This document shows, in pieces, positions 28,331 to 43,605 of a stretch of DNA of 64,000 nucleotides. The notes under the pieces are model-generated. The model did no database searches. It saw nothing but the letters and a program-made list of their open reading frames with translations, and was not told the origin of the DNA. How positions within the stretch are numbered: position 1 is the stretch's first letter; every line of letters starts with the position of its first letter. The stretch comes from Cacajao melanocephalus (taxonomy: Eukaryota > Chordata > Mammalia > Primates > Pitheciidae), in NCBI GenBank assembly GCA_963573385.1, contig CAUYLG010013687.1, positions 31,561-95,560 on the forward strand, given 5' to 3'. The translations under genes and the position numbers were made by a program.

Positions 28331-29862
28331 TTAAAATCTTCCCTCATAAGCTATCTGAATTTTCAATATCTATTTTCATTCTACCTTATGAGTTTACTCC
28401 CAACTCAATTTAATGGTATAAATGAGAATAACCCAACAAAGTCTTCTATATTTTTTTTTTCTGCATAAGTTTCAGCACAAAGAATTGGCCTGTATACAGA
28501 GTTTACATATGTAAAAACATTTGTAAAAGTTAAATGTTAAGATTTTGGTTTATCTTATTTTTGGTCTGTCTTTCTTTGGGAAGCTTTGCATTGAAACCAC
28601 TGATTTCTTTGGGCCAATGAGAATTCCTCATCCATTTTAGTTTGCAGTTAAAATACTGTTTCTCAAACTGTATTTCACAGAATTTGAATGTTTTTCAAGC
28701 TATATATAGGTTTTTTTTTTTTTTTGCCATAAAATTTTTATTTCTTAGTCACATATTTTGGGAAATATTTCATACTATATATTATCAATTGGAGAGTTGC
28801 AGTGCATATTAAAGCTTTAACAAGTTTTATAGTAAACCTAATTCATTAGTTTAACACAACAGTTGAAGTCTTTCATAATGGAATCTATTTCTTTGGAATA
28901 TATATTAAAGCTTTCAGAATATTGTTGTGCAGAACATTCATGAAAATAATGATGCCCTAGATCTGCATGCAGTGGGACATTCCTTTGGCCTAGTTCCAAA
29001 GGGAAGATAAGTTAAAAAGTTTAAATTTTGCTATGCTTTTAAAGGGATTTTTATGTGGTAACTTTTCAGAAACTGTTTTGAATCCTATGCTTATTAAAAG
29101 TGGCCCGTTGTGTTACATATAACTTGAGACATCAAGGAACGTGGGGTTATTAATGGCGTTCCAATAAAAATAAAATCAATTGTGCTATTCCTCTGTAAAA
29201 AAGGGGTCTCAAAGGTAAGGCTCTTGGTTTGTTTCACAAATAAATTTTACTGGAAAGAGTGTTGTTTTCTTTGGTGGTGAGGACTTCCTCTTTGATTTCT
29301 AAGCTTTGACCAGTGAAAATGTCTTTGGGTGGTCTTTTGGCCTTGGGGATTGATACAGAAATCCTACTTTACCTTTTCAAATAAATAGCGACTACAGTTC
29401 TCCTTACTCACACCCCATCTTATGGTTTCCTCTATAGGTTTGGTCCAGTGAATAGGATTGGCTCATGAATTTCCTTGAGGCTTAGTTTTTTAAATAGGGG
29501 AACCATGTTTCTCTGAAATCTTGGATTGATGAGAACATTTACATTTTTTATTAGTTGAACTGAAATGAACTTGAAATATATTCATATTAAAAATTATATT
29601 TTTCATTTTAGAGACTGTCTCAAAGGTTTTGTTTTATATTTAAGACTTAGAACCTTGTGATTTATGAAGATGGTAAGGAGAAAAATAAAGAACACTAAGT
29701 GATACATTAATTATCTGAAACATTTTATTTCACTTACTAGTGTTGCTCATAAAATTTGCTTTTGCCCCGTATAATTTTATTTGTTTGGTAAATAAGACAA
29801 ACTAAATGATCTCTCACATTTATTTATTTATTTTTTAAGTTCTTTCTAAGAAAGGGCCAGTG
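28331..29862. other. Unassigned stretch with poly-T at 28711
   Basis: No repeat family recognised. A poly-T at about 28711-28725 is followed within about 12 bases by TTTATT (AATAAA on the minus strand), the layout of an antisense retroposed tail. I cannot identify a parent sequence or a target-site duplication. Confidence 0.4.
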
Positions 29863-29993
29863 GGCCAGATCTGGTGGCTCATGCCTGTAATCCCAGCACT
29901 TTGAGAGACCAATGCAGAAGGTTCACTTGAGCTTATGAGTTCAAGACCACCCTGGGCAACATAGACCTCATCTCTACCAAAAGAAAGAAAAAA
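29863..29993 (+). mobile_element. Free left Alu monomer (FLAM-like), sense
   Basis: One Alu left-arm unit with an A-rich tail interrupted by G ('aaaagaaagaaaaaa'), directly followed by a second Alu. Diverged from the neighbouring Alu, which suits an old monomer whose tail served as the younger Alu's insertion site. Confidence 0.8.
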
Positions 29994-30203
29994 GGCCAGG
30001 TGCAATGGCTCACGCGCGTAATCCCAGCACTTTGGGATGCCAAAGTGGGTAGATCACAAGGTCAGAAGATTGAGACCATCCTGACCAACATGGTGAAACC
30101 CTGTCTCTACTAAAAATACAAAAAAATTAGCTGGGCATGGTGACGTGCCCTGTAGTCCCAGCTACTCAGGAGGCTGAGGCAGGGAATGGCTTGAACCCAG
30201 GAG
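29994..30203 (+). mobile_element. Alu, sense, 3'-truncated
   Basis: Left monomer, linker and the start of the right monomer. It breaks off at 'ttgaacccaggagg', where a GGGA repeat replaces the rest of the right arm and the poly-A tail. Confidence 0.93.
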
Positions 30204-30226
30204 GGAGGGAGGGAGGGAGGGAGGGA
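30202..30226. repeat. (GGGA)n microsatellite
   Basis: About six GGGA/GGAG units arising at the Alu 'gggagg' sequence. The expansion or an associated deletion removed the Alu 3' end. Confidence 0.95.
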
Positions 30227-30606
30227 AGTAGGGTGCCAATTATATTGCCACTTTAAAGGTTTATTATACAATAAATACTTGTTCTGCCTATTTAAAAGAA
30301 CAAAAAGTCTGCAATGAAGTGAACTCAAATTACCTATAAAAATGAATACCATTGTTTAAGGGTGGTAAGTGCTGAGGTACACAATGAGTACAGTAGAGGT
30401 GAGAACCAGCATTTGCTGAGAGTCATGCATTTTTTTTTTTTTAGTCATGAAATAATGTTGAATTATGTTGAATGACTTTTTAGCATCAATTTATATGATC
30501 ATATAAATATCTTTAGGCTGTAGACAGGGTGGATTACATTGGTTGATTTACAAATGTTGTAACAGGCTTGTATGCCTGGGATAAATTCCATTGGTTACTG
30601 TATATA

Positions 30607-31286
30607 CAGTAGTCTCTCCTTATCTGTGGGGGATATATTCCAAGACCCCCAATGGATGCATTAAAATACAAATAGTACCAAACCTGATTGCTATAAATTA
30701 GAACATATTTCTGTTCATGTCTTCCACAAATTTAATGCCTTTTCCACCTTCACTAAGCAGTTACCATGCATTGTGGCCATAACTTTTGCAGTTTGAAGTG
30801 GGACAGCAAAACTAGCAAGAAAATCTTTTTCCTTTTTCCCGATTTCATGAATAGATGATTCGTTCTTACCATAGGTCTCAGCAATCTCAGCGTAAGATTC
30901 CTTTCCTTGTTAAATGAAGAACTTTTACCTTTCCATTTTAAGAAATCACATTATGGCTTCTCTTTGGCAAATTGGAATTGCCAGCATCACTGCTCTTGCC
31001 CTTTGGAATCATTGTTAAATGAAATAAAAGTGACTTGAACACAACCACTGTGATGCTGTGACAGTTGATAGTATAACTTAGAAGGCAGCAAAGTGACTAA
31101 TGGGCAGATATCCTGTAGAAGTGTGTGCATGCTTCACAAAGAGATGATTTTTGTCCCAGAAAGGTGTGCAATTTAAAACTTACGAATTGTTTATTTCTTG
31201 ATTTTTCCATGTAATATTTTCTGACCCCAGTTGACAATAGATAACTGAAACCTCAGAAAGTGAAACCATGTAAGGGGGAACTGCTG
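30607..31286. mobile_element. MER2/Tigger-type DNA transposon
   Basis: 680 bases with terminal inverted repeats starting 'cagtagtc' at the left and ending 'aactgctg' at the right, flanked by TA (30605-30606 and 31287-31288), the pogo-family target. Internal motifs include short antisense coding shards near 30880-31010. It lies inside L1 ORF2, and the two L1 halves are in register once it is removed. Longer than a typical MER2 internal-deletion derivative, so it keeps some of the autonomous parent. Confidence 0.85.
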
Positions 31287-31651
31287 TAATTGTTTTTCTA
31301 TATTGCTGGACTTGATTTGCTAATATTTTGTTGATGATGTTGCATCTAAGTTCATGAGAACTGTTGGTCTGTCATTTTCTAGTTTTATACTTTCCTTTGG
31401 TTTTGTTGTGACTTGGTCTTTTTGTACAGTATTTTCATATGAGTGTCATAAATAATAGTCGTAAAATCAGGTGTTTTCCCTCATCCTTTATTTTCTGGAA
31501 CAGATTGTGTAAAGTTGATGTGTTGGGGAGGAAAAATGTCTTTTCTTCACTCATCTTAGGTTCATGGCTGAGACCCACATAACAAAAGACAGATTAACAA
31601 GAGAAAATATATATTTATATAATAGAAGTTTTACATGGCACATAGCCCTAA

Positions 31652-32119
<468 letters not shown>

Positions 32120-32876
32120 TAAACCTGTTTTCTTTTAATGCTAGGTTTGATGAAGAAGTATATAGTGTGTGTATGATTGGATTGAAAAGTATGACCTAAT
32201 GGTAACAAACTGGAGGAAATATAGCAAAGTCTGTTAATTCAGATTCTTCTCTGTGAACCTAAATCATCAGCGATCAGGATGTTCCTTTCTTCTGAGTATA
32301 GAAAGGACACTTCTCAAATGAGGGTCTTATGGCTTGCTTCAGGGGTATGTGAGAAAATCCTTTCTAGATTTTATCACCTGGGTCATGAGAGAAGAGCAGG
32401 AGGAAGGTAAGAGTGATCTACCTGCTTCTGAGATTTTCTCAAATTTTTCCAGCTTAAACTATTTTGGAAGCATGTGTACTGAACCTTATTAGATGTTAAT
32501 TCTATTTTAAATCTGATAGAAGTGTGGTAAAATTTTCCTGTGAAACCATCTGAGCCCAGAGATATTCTCTGTCATCTCCACTCTAATGTTGAGCCCATCC
32601 ATTGAGTTCATTTGGGTTATGATATTTTTCAGTTCTATAATTCCTATTTGGTTGTTTTTTAAAATTGTGTTTCTTTGCTGAGATTCTCCATTTTTAAAGA
32701 GAATTTTGAAGTTTTTTTAAAACATGTCTTTGATGGTTACTTTAAAATCCTGTCAGATAATTTAAACATTTGATTCATTTTAGTTTTGACATCTGTTGGT
32801 TGTTTTTTTCTCATTCATGGTATGATTTCTTGGTTCTTGGGATGACAGTGATTTCTGTATATTATGATGGTCTGCA

Positions 32877-32928
32877 TCTTTTTTTTTCTTTTTTCTTTTT
32901 TCTTTTTCTTTTTTTTTTTTTTTTTTAG
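32877..32928. repeat. T-rich (TTTTTC)n low-complexity tract
   Basis: About 50 bases of T with regularly spaced C. A 60-residue Lys-rich minus frame over it is meaningless. Confidence 0.9.
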
Positions 32929-33336
32929 CAGTTAGGCCCCTGTTGATGTGTAACATGAACATGAGGGCTGGGTGGGTATATACTCATCTTCCGACTACCT
33001 GTCCTTTTTCCCCAGTACCACCACAGCAAAGTGGGATACTGACTTATATTGCCCTTGCAGACAGGATGTGCATGTTCACCTCCTTAGCCCACTGATGCCT
33101 ACTTGTGAAAGTGGTCTACCTCCCTTCCTGTTTGCCTCTGGTTTGGTTTAACATCGGTCTCCTGCTGAGCCCACTGCTACCAGGAGTAGTATGGGGAAGT
33201 GGAGTGCCCACCAGCTCTGCATTTCTTCACCTTCTTTGGCTGCATGGGTGCAGAGTGGGTTGGGACTCTGCTTCCTTCTGGGCTCTGCTGATCCTGATGG
33301 TTGGAGTGGAGAATAGGAGAGCTGAGTAGCCCAGCT
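32929..33336 (-). mobile_element. Probable L1 5' UTR remnant, antisense
   Basis: More GC-rich than its surroundings and follows the ORF1-side L1 sequence, so it may be the 5' end of the same old L1. No single motif is decisive. The 60-90 residue frames on both strands have no known domain. Confidence 0.35.
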
Positions 33337-33925
33337 TGACACTGCCTCTTCAGTCTGTCAGCATAAAATAAATGTATATATAGAGAGACAAGTCTCCAAG
33401 CAAAGGTTTTATTTGGAAATAATATACAAGAATTGCAGTTCGGAACATACAAACTGGGGTAGCCCCTAGGTGTGTCTGAAGAACAAAGGAGAAGTATCGG
33501 GGGAACAGAGAAAGCTTATGTAATTTTTTTGAAATTTCATTGGCGTTGGCAGTGTTTTGCAGGGGCTGGTGAATTCTGATTGGTGAGTGGCAGTTTCTAC
33601 CTAAACCTTGTAACCTTAAAGTCATGGCAGGCTATTGCGGTTCTGGATTGGGCTTTCCAGATAGTTCCTAGAATGTTTTTCCCTAAGACTCCTCCCACTC
33701 TTTTTTTTGGGTGTGGCAAAAAAAAATCTCCATTTTGCATAATCAGTTTTCACAAGTCTCTTTACTTCTGGGTAGGTATGGAGACCCAGCTCCTATTGGA
33801 ATCAGTGACACCAGGGGCAGGAGGAAAGGAGAATACTAATTAGCCCCCACTTGTAGGGTCTCTTTGTTGCTGTGTGGGAGTTCAGGCTCAACTCTTTACT
33901 GGGCCCCATGACCCCAGTAACAACA
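33337..33925 (-). mobile_element. Solo LTR (ERV1-like), minus strand
   Basis: Read on the minus strand the stretch has an LTR layout: a TG start near 33925, two CCAAT strings in the U3-like part (plus-strand ATTGG near 33540 and 33580), an AATAAA near 33411, and a U5-like end near 33340. Boundaries are approximate. No retroviral coding sequence is attached. The 87- to 91-residue frames here are non-coding. Confidence 0.6.
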
Positions 33926-33962
33926 GGCACAGTGGTTAATAGCTGTGCTTTGGATTTCCTTC

Positions 33963-34277
<315 letters not shown>

Positions 34278-34290
34278 CTGAATTTCCTTC

Positions 34291-35179
34291 TTAATAAGTC
34301 TGCTTGCTGCTGGGTCAGGATGAGGCTTAGCTTGCTGCTGCACCATGTAGACACTAATCAGTTGGAGGAATGATGTAAAATCATTTCTGCCTGCTTCTGT
34401 CTCAGTGACAATCCCCCAGCCTATCTGGTAGATAATGGAAAATTAGCCTGCCAGACTTGCTGATTGACTGTTGGTGGGTAAGTTAGGATACCAGCAAGGA
34501 CAGAATAGGTTAGAGGTTTTTGGAGTGGAAATTTAATGTACCATTTGGCCTGCTGAAAGTGGGTGGTAAAGCTGTTTTTCCATTGATGATTCCTGGAGTC
34601 AGGCAGATATTGCCAAAAATGTTTTTTGTTGTTTGCCCACCCTTTTTCTGCTCATTCCTTTGCTAGTTAGGAGCAGGCTTTTCTTGAAGCTTTTGTTTTG
34701 TTTTGTTTTTCGTCTCTGTCTCTTGGTGGTTCTACATTGGAGTCTTCTGCATCACCCTGTTTAGGGTATTTGGGAGGCAATCAAGAGATGCAGGGTACTC
34801 ATTGCCATATTATTTCTCAAATTGTGAGGTCCCTAGGCAGTCAGCCTTCTATTTTCTATCTTCCAACAGTGTCCTGTGCTTTTCTTGTTGTGTTGTGCTC
34901 TGAGTTTTTTAGTTGTAAGAGGAACGACCTGGGAGCTCTGGGGCTTTCCATGTTGATGCAACCAGAGATCCTTCAAAATATTGTTTTTGTTCACATGGGA
35001 GCATTAAAAAATAAATTAAATCTCATTATTATAGTGGAGTAGTATTTGGTGAGAATTTTTTCCACGAAGAGTTTCATCAATTTGTACATTGGGCTGTGAT
35101 TCACTATTACCATTTCCCCCACTAGAATAACAGGATTATTTTCTTATTATTAAAAAAAGGAGTGCTTTGTCTTTTAATA
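34291..35179. other. Unassigned; possibly L1 5' UTR
   Basis: Contains a stretch near 34890-34960 that resembles the 5' UTR of old L1, but not strongly enough to assign. The 114-residue plus frame at 34698-35042 shows no domain. Confidence 0.3.
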
Positions 35180-35309
35180 TGGTAAAATATATATAACGTG
35201 AAATTTACGGTTTAGCCATTTACAGGCATACAAATCAGGCATTGATTACATTCACGATGTTGTGCAATCATCACACTGTTTCTAAAACTTAAAAAAATTC
35301 ATAAACTTT

Positions 35310-35783
35310 TTTTTAAAGAAGTTTTACGTTTACAGAAAAATGTAAAGGAAGTATAGAGTGTTTTCATGTATTCTCTCTTTCCCCCACTAATTAACATCTT
35401 GCATTCCTGTGACATGTTTGTTAAAACTGAGGAGCCAAATATATCCTATAGGTTCTGACAAATATATAATGACATGTATCCACCATTACACTATCATACA
35501 AAATAGTTTCACTGTTGTAACAACCTTTGTGTCTACCTATTCATCCCTTCATCTTTCTCTTCCTCACCCCCCACCAACCCCTAACAACCAGTGATCTTTT
35601 CACCATCTCCATCGTTTTGCTTTTCTCAGAATGTTGTATCAGAATCGTAGCAGTAGGTAGCCTTTTCAGATTGGCTTCTTTGACTTAGCAAGGTACATTT
35701 AAGGTTCTTCTGTATCTTTGTGGCTTAATAGTTCATTTCTTTTTGTTACTGAACAACATTTTCCAAAGCATTTTCATTATACC
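35310..35783 (-). mobile_element. Nested L1ME 3' end, antisense
   Basis: Same family as 27280-28330: '...ttttacgtttacagaaaaat' near 35323, '...aatgacatgtatccaccatt' near 35468, '...ccttttcagattggcttctt' near 35661. It begins at the 3' UTR end and is cut short near 35783. Confidence 0.75.
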
Positions 35784-36124
35784 TAATATGGTTTGGATGT
35801 GTGTTCCTTCCAGCTCTTGTTGTAATGTCCCCAGTGTTAGAGGTGGGGCCTAGCGGGAGTTGTTGATCATGGGATGGGATCCCTCGTAAATGGCTTGGTG
35901 CCATCCCCTTGGTGTTGAGTGAGTTATTGCTCTGAGTTCACACAAGATCTGGTTGTTTCAAAGCTTGTGGGACCTTCTTCTTCTCCCTTTTGCTCCCTTT
36001 CTTGCCATGTGATGCGCCTGCTCTGATTTCACCTTCTGCTATGAGGAAATCTGTTTGGATTTTCTTTATAAATTATCCAGTCTCAGTTATTTCCTTATGC
36101 AGGATGAAGACAGACTAACACAAT
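35784..36124 (+). mobile_element. MaLR LTR (MST/MLT1-like), sense
   Basis: Begins 'taatatggtttgg', has the '...tttataaattatccagtctcag' stretch near 36067-36088 and ends 'gactaacacaa', the hallmarks of MaLR LTRs. Solo; no internal region. It is inserted in L1 3' sequence. Confidence 0.88.
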
Positions 36125-36915
36125 AGCTAACAGAAACTCTATACGCATTACAGTTACTTTCCATTCCTCTCTCTCCCAGCTTTTGATAACCACTAATTTA
36201 TATTATCTCTATCAATTTGCCTATTCTAGATATTTTATGTAGGAGGAGTCATATAGTATTTGTTCTTTTACATCTGGCTTATTTTGCTTAGTACAGTACC
36301 CTCAAGGTTCATTTATGTTGTAGCATTTATCACTACTTCATTCCTTTTTATGGCTGAATAATATTCCATTGTATGCATATACCACATTTTGTTTATCCAT
36401 TCACTTTTTCACACTTAGGTTGTTGCCACATTTTGGCTATTTATTGTAAATAATGCTGCAGTGAACATTGATATACAAATACCTGTGTAAGTCTGTCTTT
36501 AGTTCTTTGCATGTATAACTAGGAGTGGAATTGATGGATCATATGGTAATTACATGTTTAATTATTTGAGGAATCACCCAGCTGTTTTCGACAGTGACTG
36601 CACCATTTTGTATTTCCACAGCAATGCAGGAGGATTCAAATTCCTCCACAACAGACCAAAACTTATTGTTATCCTTGTTTAAATAGACATCCTGGTAGGT
36701 ATGTAGTTGTATCTCTTTGTGTTTTTATGCCTATGGCTTTTTATATTCAAAGTAAAGATAAGTCATCCAAAAAAGAAATATAGCCTTCATCCCTGTCCTG
36801 TTAGATAAGAGGCTTCATATTAAGTTTTCCAAGATCAAATATCATATAGGAATTACCACTTAAAAATTGAAACCTTTTGCAGTGAACATAAAACTGCTCT
36901 AAAAAAGTGTCTTTA

Positions 36916-37240
<325 letters not shown>

Positions 37241-37241
37241 A

Positions 37242-37350
37242 AAGAAAGGCAAACAAATGAGCTATTTCTGTATAAGCCCTATGGACTCTCTCTAAATAAA
37301 TAAATAAGAAAGGCAAACAAATGAGCTATTTCTCTACAAGCTCTATTGGA
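37242..37350. repeat. 64-bp tandem duplication beside the Alu tail
   Basis: The segment beginning 'aagaaaggcaaacaaatgag' at 37242 recurs at 37306. The first unit ends in an 'actctctctaaataaataaa' stretch that resembles the Alu tail end, so the duplicated unit includes the junction-type sequence. 37351-38143 holds nothing recognised. Confidence 0.9.
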
Positions 37351-38143
37351 CAGTAGCAGCAGTTGTGGCTCCTTCAGAATACTCAACACTGAACATTGGA
37401 ATGTTTGTTACAGGCATCAACTCCTTCTATTATGAATACTTTTTGAAGACATCAGCTCCAGCACCTTTGGTGCATTAAAATTTATTACGGTAAAGTACAA
37501 TAAAAAATCAAAAGGAAACCTGTTACGATTATGTTCAGAGAAAAAGGATGGACTTATTCTCAACAACCACAGTGCCTTTGAGAGTACAACTAGTACTTAT
37601 TTTCTGAATGTAAATTTACTTAGTCACTTTCAAAAGCAGTTTTATTAGACAAGATGTAGTTTTAAATACCAATCTGGGACCAAGGTGAACAATCAGATTG
37701 AGTCAATACTTGGGAGATACAAAATAAATTCAGTTATATTGGAGACATCCACTAGAAAGAAATTTCCTTCACCTTTTTCCCAAAGACTCTAAAGTAATTC
37801 AAAGGAAATCAGTCAGTCTAGCAATAAGCCTGATGTCCACATGAGACCAGCTGATATCTATAAAGAGAATCTTTGAATCATAGAGTTACCTCTCAGTAAA
37901 GTTTATTTTTAGTATAATTTCCAAATTCTGAAGATGGTTTATAAAAGTTTGGGTTTTGTGATAAATACATAACCTAAAACTTACCATTTTTTAAAATCAC
38001 TTGAGTCTACCTCATAGCCTAGCGCCATGGTATTTATGTAGAATGCTTTCAAAATCTGTTAGTTACTATGTAATAAACTCATGAGTACTGCTGCTAGAGA
38101 TAACAAGGTTAGTGAAAAACAATGACCTCTGCCATTTAGGAGC

Positions 38144-38480
38144 TGATATGGCTAGGCTTTTTATCTACACCCATATCTCATCTTGAATTGTAATCTCCAT
38201 TATCCCCACGTGTCAAGGGAGAGAGCAGGTGGAGATAATTGAATCATGGGGGCAGTTTCCTCCATGCTGTTCTCGTGATCCCCCTTTGCTTGGCACTTCT
38301 TCCTGCAGTCTTGCGAAGAAGGTGCCTTGCTTCCTTCTCCTTCGCCTTCCATCATGGTTGTGAGCTTCCTGAGGCCTCCCCAGCCATGCTGAACTGTGAG
38401 TCAATTTAACCTCTTTCCTTTATAAATTACCCAGTCTTAGGCAGTTTTTTATAGCAGTATGAGAACGGATTAATGCAGCA
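38144..38480 (+). mobile_element. MaLR LTR (MST/THE1-like), sense
   Basis: Starts 'tgatatggctagg', contains 'gataattgaatcatggggg' near 38235 and 'ttataaattacccagtctta' near 38420, and ends 'taatgcagca'. Solo LTR. The 63-residue minus frame within it is not a gene. Confidence 0.93.
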
Positions 38481-38655
38481 GCTCAATGTAGTAGTAAAAG
38501 ATTATATGTGCACACAGACATACATCTACAAACATACACAGTATATATAATACAATAAACAATTTTTATTAGATGTTAAGTGATATAGTAGGAAGTTTTA
38601 TGTAAATAAATAACTCAATCTAGTATTCAGCAAAAATGTGGACAAGGAAATGACT

Positions 38656-38785
38656 TTTTTTTTTTAAAGTGATGAGGGTTCACTATTTTGCCTAGGCTGG
38701 ATTTGAACTCCTGGGGTTAAGTGATCCTCTCACCTTGACCTCTCAAGTAGCTGGGACTACCGGCCTTAGTTACCATGCCCGGTTT
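38656..38785 (-). mobile_element. Alu monomer (FLAM/FRAM-like), antisense
   Basis: Poly-T followed by one diverged antisense Alu unit ending 'ccatgcccggt'. Confidence 0.8.
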
Positions 38786-38817
38786 AGAAGTAACATTTTA
38801 GATGAATCATGTGTGAG

Positions 38818-39069
38818 GAGAAATTAATGAAGGTATTTCAGGTAGGTATTTCAAAGAATGGCTATTTTAATTTTTATTCTGTACCTAATTCAGTCTAATC
38901 AAATTTCCACATATATATGTGCAAAACATTTGGAGAGTGTGTATGCAGAGAAATTAATGAAGATATTTCAGATAAGTATTTCAAAGAATGGCTGTTTTTA
39001 TTTTTATTCTGTACCTAATTCAGTCTAATAAAATTTCCATATATATATATATGTGCAAAACTTTTGGAG
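38818..39069. repeat. 130-bp tandem duplication, two copies
   Basis: Unit 1 at 38818-38947 and unit 2 at 38948-39069 both start 'gagaaattaatgaag' and run colinearly through 'atttcaaagaatggct', 'ctgtacctaattcagtctaat', a TA-rich spot (longer in unit 2) and 'gtgcaaaac'. They differ at a handful of positions. The units are unique sequence, not a known repeat. Confidence 0.95.
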
Positions 39070-39529
39070 AATATAATTTAGTTTCAGAACATCAAGAAGA
39101 TGAGATATAAAAACTTTTTTATAAATATTCCTCTAAAATAGAGCATGTTACTACAAACTATGTTCTTCTTTTAGAGTATTTTGTAAAGGTGCTGTTTTAT
39201 AGCTCATAAAAGTGAAAGCTATTTTAATCAGTTAATATTATGCTGCATTATGGCTGTTGATGTTCTGGTTGCCCAATTTTTCTCTTATTTACTTCATTTT
39301 ATGCTCAGTGATTCTTAACTTGCCTCATGGTCTGTATCTTAGATTTAGAGCATAGATTATAGATTTGGAAGAAAGAGGTCAGAATCTTTGATAATATATT
39401 TAAATATGCTTATGTCATAAGAGAGGAACCAAACTCCAGAGATGTAAAAGATTGATTTCTGATTTATTTAGAGAAAGGCAATACTTAACATGTATAAATT
39501 ACACTCCTGCTTTATAACTAGAATGTGTC
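39070..39529. other. Unassigned stretch
   Basis: No feature recognised. Confidence 0.4.
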
Positions 39530-39650
39530 TTTATTCCTGTTGACGAACTTGAGGATCACAGCAATGAGTAATCCTGCCTATGATCACGTAGAATGTTAAT
39601 GGGAGAACCCAGATTAAAACTGTTGACTCTTAACCACTGTTCAGTATTTC
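39530..39650 (-). mobile_element. MIR fragment, antisense
   Basis: Reverse-complement MIR stations, for example 'cctatgatcacgtagaatgt' near 39575 and 'gggagaacccagatt' near 39601. Short and diverged. Confidence 0.65.
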
Positions 39651-40289
39651 AGTAAGAAGGGCTGCACATTAAAAAGTCTTTTTCAGGTTTCTTCCCTTTT
39701 GGATGTTGAAGCCTAGTTGCTGAAGTAAGCTAGAATGAAAGGTTAGAGTCAGGTGGATTCTGTTTATCCCTGAATGAAAGAATTACTGGTTTAGATCCCC
39801 AATCAAACCACTGGGGCCACAAACAGATGCACTATTTTCTAGTAACTCTTTGGGCAACAGGGGCACAAAGGTAAAAAGGCAGAGGGCAGTGAGGTGAGTA
39901 GAACAACAAAGTAGGTATTGATAGTGCAAAGTGAGCAATACTGTAATATTCTTTTGGTTATGCATGGTGGGGGGCATCAGTGATGTCTTCCCCCAAAAAG
40001 ATGACAGTTAAATTGAAGTTTGCTATTGGCATGAGTTAAAGAAGTGTTAATGCCTTTGAAGCATGTATCTCTTAGGCTTTTGAAGTTTTTATGTGGCCTT
40101 TTCTGGCTCTATGCTCATAAGTTCTCCCCAACACCAAGATTCCAAGTCTCAGTTGACAGAGTATGGTTTACAGTTATTGGTTGGTTTAGAACCATTAGAA
40201 ATAATCAAACTTCTGCATGTACTACAGATGACAGATACCAGTGATAAAAACATTTAATGAAAAGTGGCTGGCTTTCTTGGGTAACAGAA
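39651..40289. other. Unassigned stretch
   Basis: No repeat recognised; frames of 64-66 residues on both strands show no domain. Confidence 0.4.
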
Positions 40290-40480
40290 ATCAGGTCTGG
40301 AATTTGGTAAACCTGATTTGATTTAAATTCTGCTCCTACAGTATGTGACCATGTATAAAGCAGATAATCTCGGTGAAACAGTAGTTTTGTAGATTAAACA
40401 AAATTTTGTTTATAAAGCTCTTAGCACAGGGCCTGGTATATACTCAATACTGTGTTAACTGCTTTTATTAATAAATTAAG
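40290..40480 (+). mobile_element. MIR SINE, sense
   Basis: MIR order preserved: '...ttaaattctgctcctacag' near 40321, 'tatgtgaccatgtataaagc' next, then 'aaagctcttagcacagggcc' near 40414 and 'tatactcaata' near 40438. 40481-41085 is unassigned. Confidence 0.85.
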
Positions 40481-41085
40481 CTTGTGTTTGTAATTGCAAA
40501 AATGTAATGATTAGTACATGTTACTTTGATGATAAGTTTGTGCTTTAAATAGTGGAGAAAATGTTCTGTTTAAATTTATAAAAGATATGTTTTTTGAAGA
40601 AATCCACAAATAATTTACCAATAGAGTTCTAAGGGTGTGGTATCAGGATGTTCAGTGCTTGATTATTTGTATGTACCTTCTCCAGTACTGGGACATCTAT
40701 ATGTTTTATATACATCTTTATTTCATCACATATTGAAGCTGAGAAGTTTTTGATAAGTTTTGAATTTTTGTCTCATTGAGTTTTTCAGATTTGAAGTATA
40801 GCCAATATAATTCCTCAACTACTGATTTTTGAAAATATCTTTAGGGATTTATCTTCAGACTCTCTTTTTCTTTTTTTGGGCATATTGGGTTTCTATTTAA
40901 GCATAAATCATCAGTTGTGTTCCTATTTAATCATAATTGTGATCCCTTGCTTCAAAGAGTTTACACTCTGAGATGGTCAGGATTGTTACGGATAAATACA
41001 AGGTAATGTAAAGATAATATTTTATAAAGATAAATAAATGACCATATTCTACTGGAATCCCATCACTTTTTAAAAAGAATGTAGA

Positions 41086-43484
<2,399 letters not shown>

Positions 43485-43605
43485 TTGTAAGCAACTTTAA
43501 GATAGGACCTGAACATATAAAAACACTTTTTTACGTTCAAGCAATATTTTGGATAGTTCTTACAATAAACACTCAATAAATGCTTATTTAATGAATAATT
43601 CTGAT
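43485..43605 (+). mobile_element. LINE2 3' end, sense
   Basis: Typical L2 3' end: 'taaattgtaagcaactttaa' near 43482 and 'acactcaataaatgcttatt' near 43569. Confidence 0.6.

Larger units (their letters stand above)
35180..36740 (-). mobile_element. L1M 3' region, antisense, with nested L1 and LTR
   Basis: Antisense L1 3' UTR at 35180-35300 ('...gttgtgcaatcatcacact') and again from 36130 to 36740 (station 'tggctgaataatattccatt' at about 36350, '...aataatgctgcagtgaacat' near 36450). Between them lie a second L1ME-type 3' end (about 35310-35783) and a MaLR LTR. The outer element is the older host. Confidence 0.8.

Noticed and set aside
28711..28760. Poly-T followed by TTTATT as an antisense processed pseudogene
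   Set aside because: Signal spacing fits, but no parent gene or duplication could be found by eye; left as unassigned.
34698..35042. 114-residue plus frame
   Set aside because: No domain; region looks like decayed L1 5' sequence.
38818..39069. Tandem copies as a CRISPR-like or satellite array
   Set aside because: Only two long units without spacers; a simple duplication in a eukaryotic genome.
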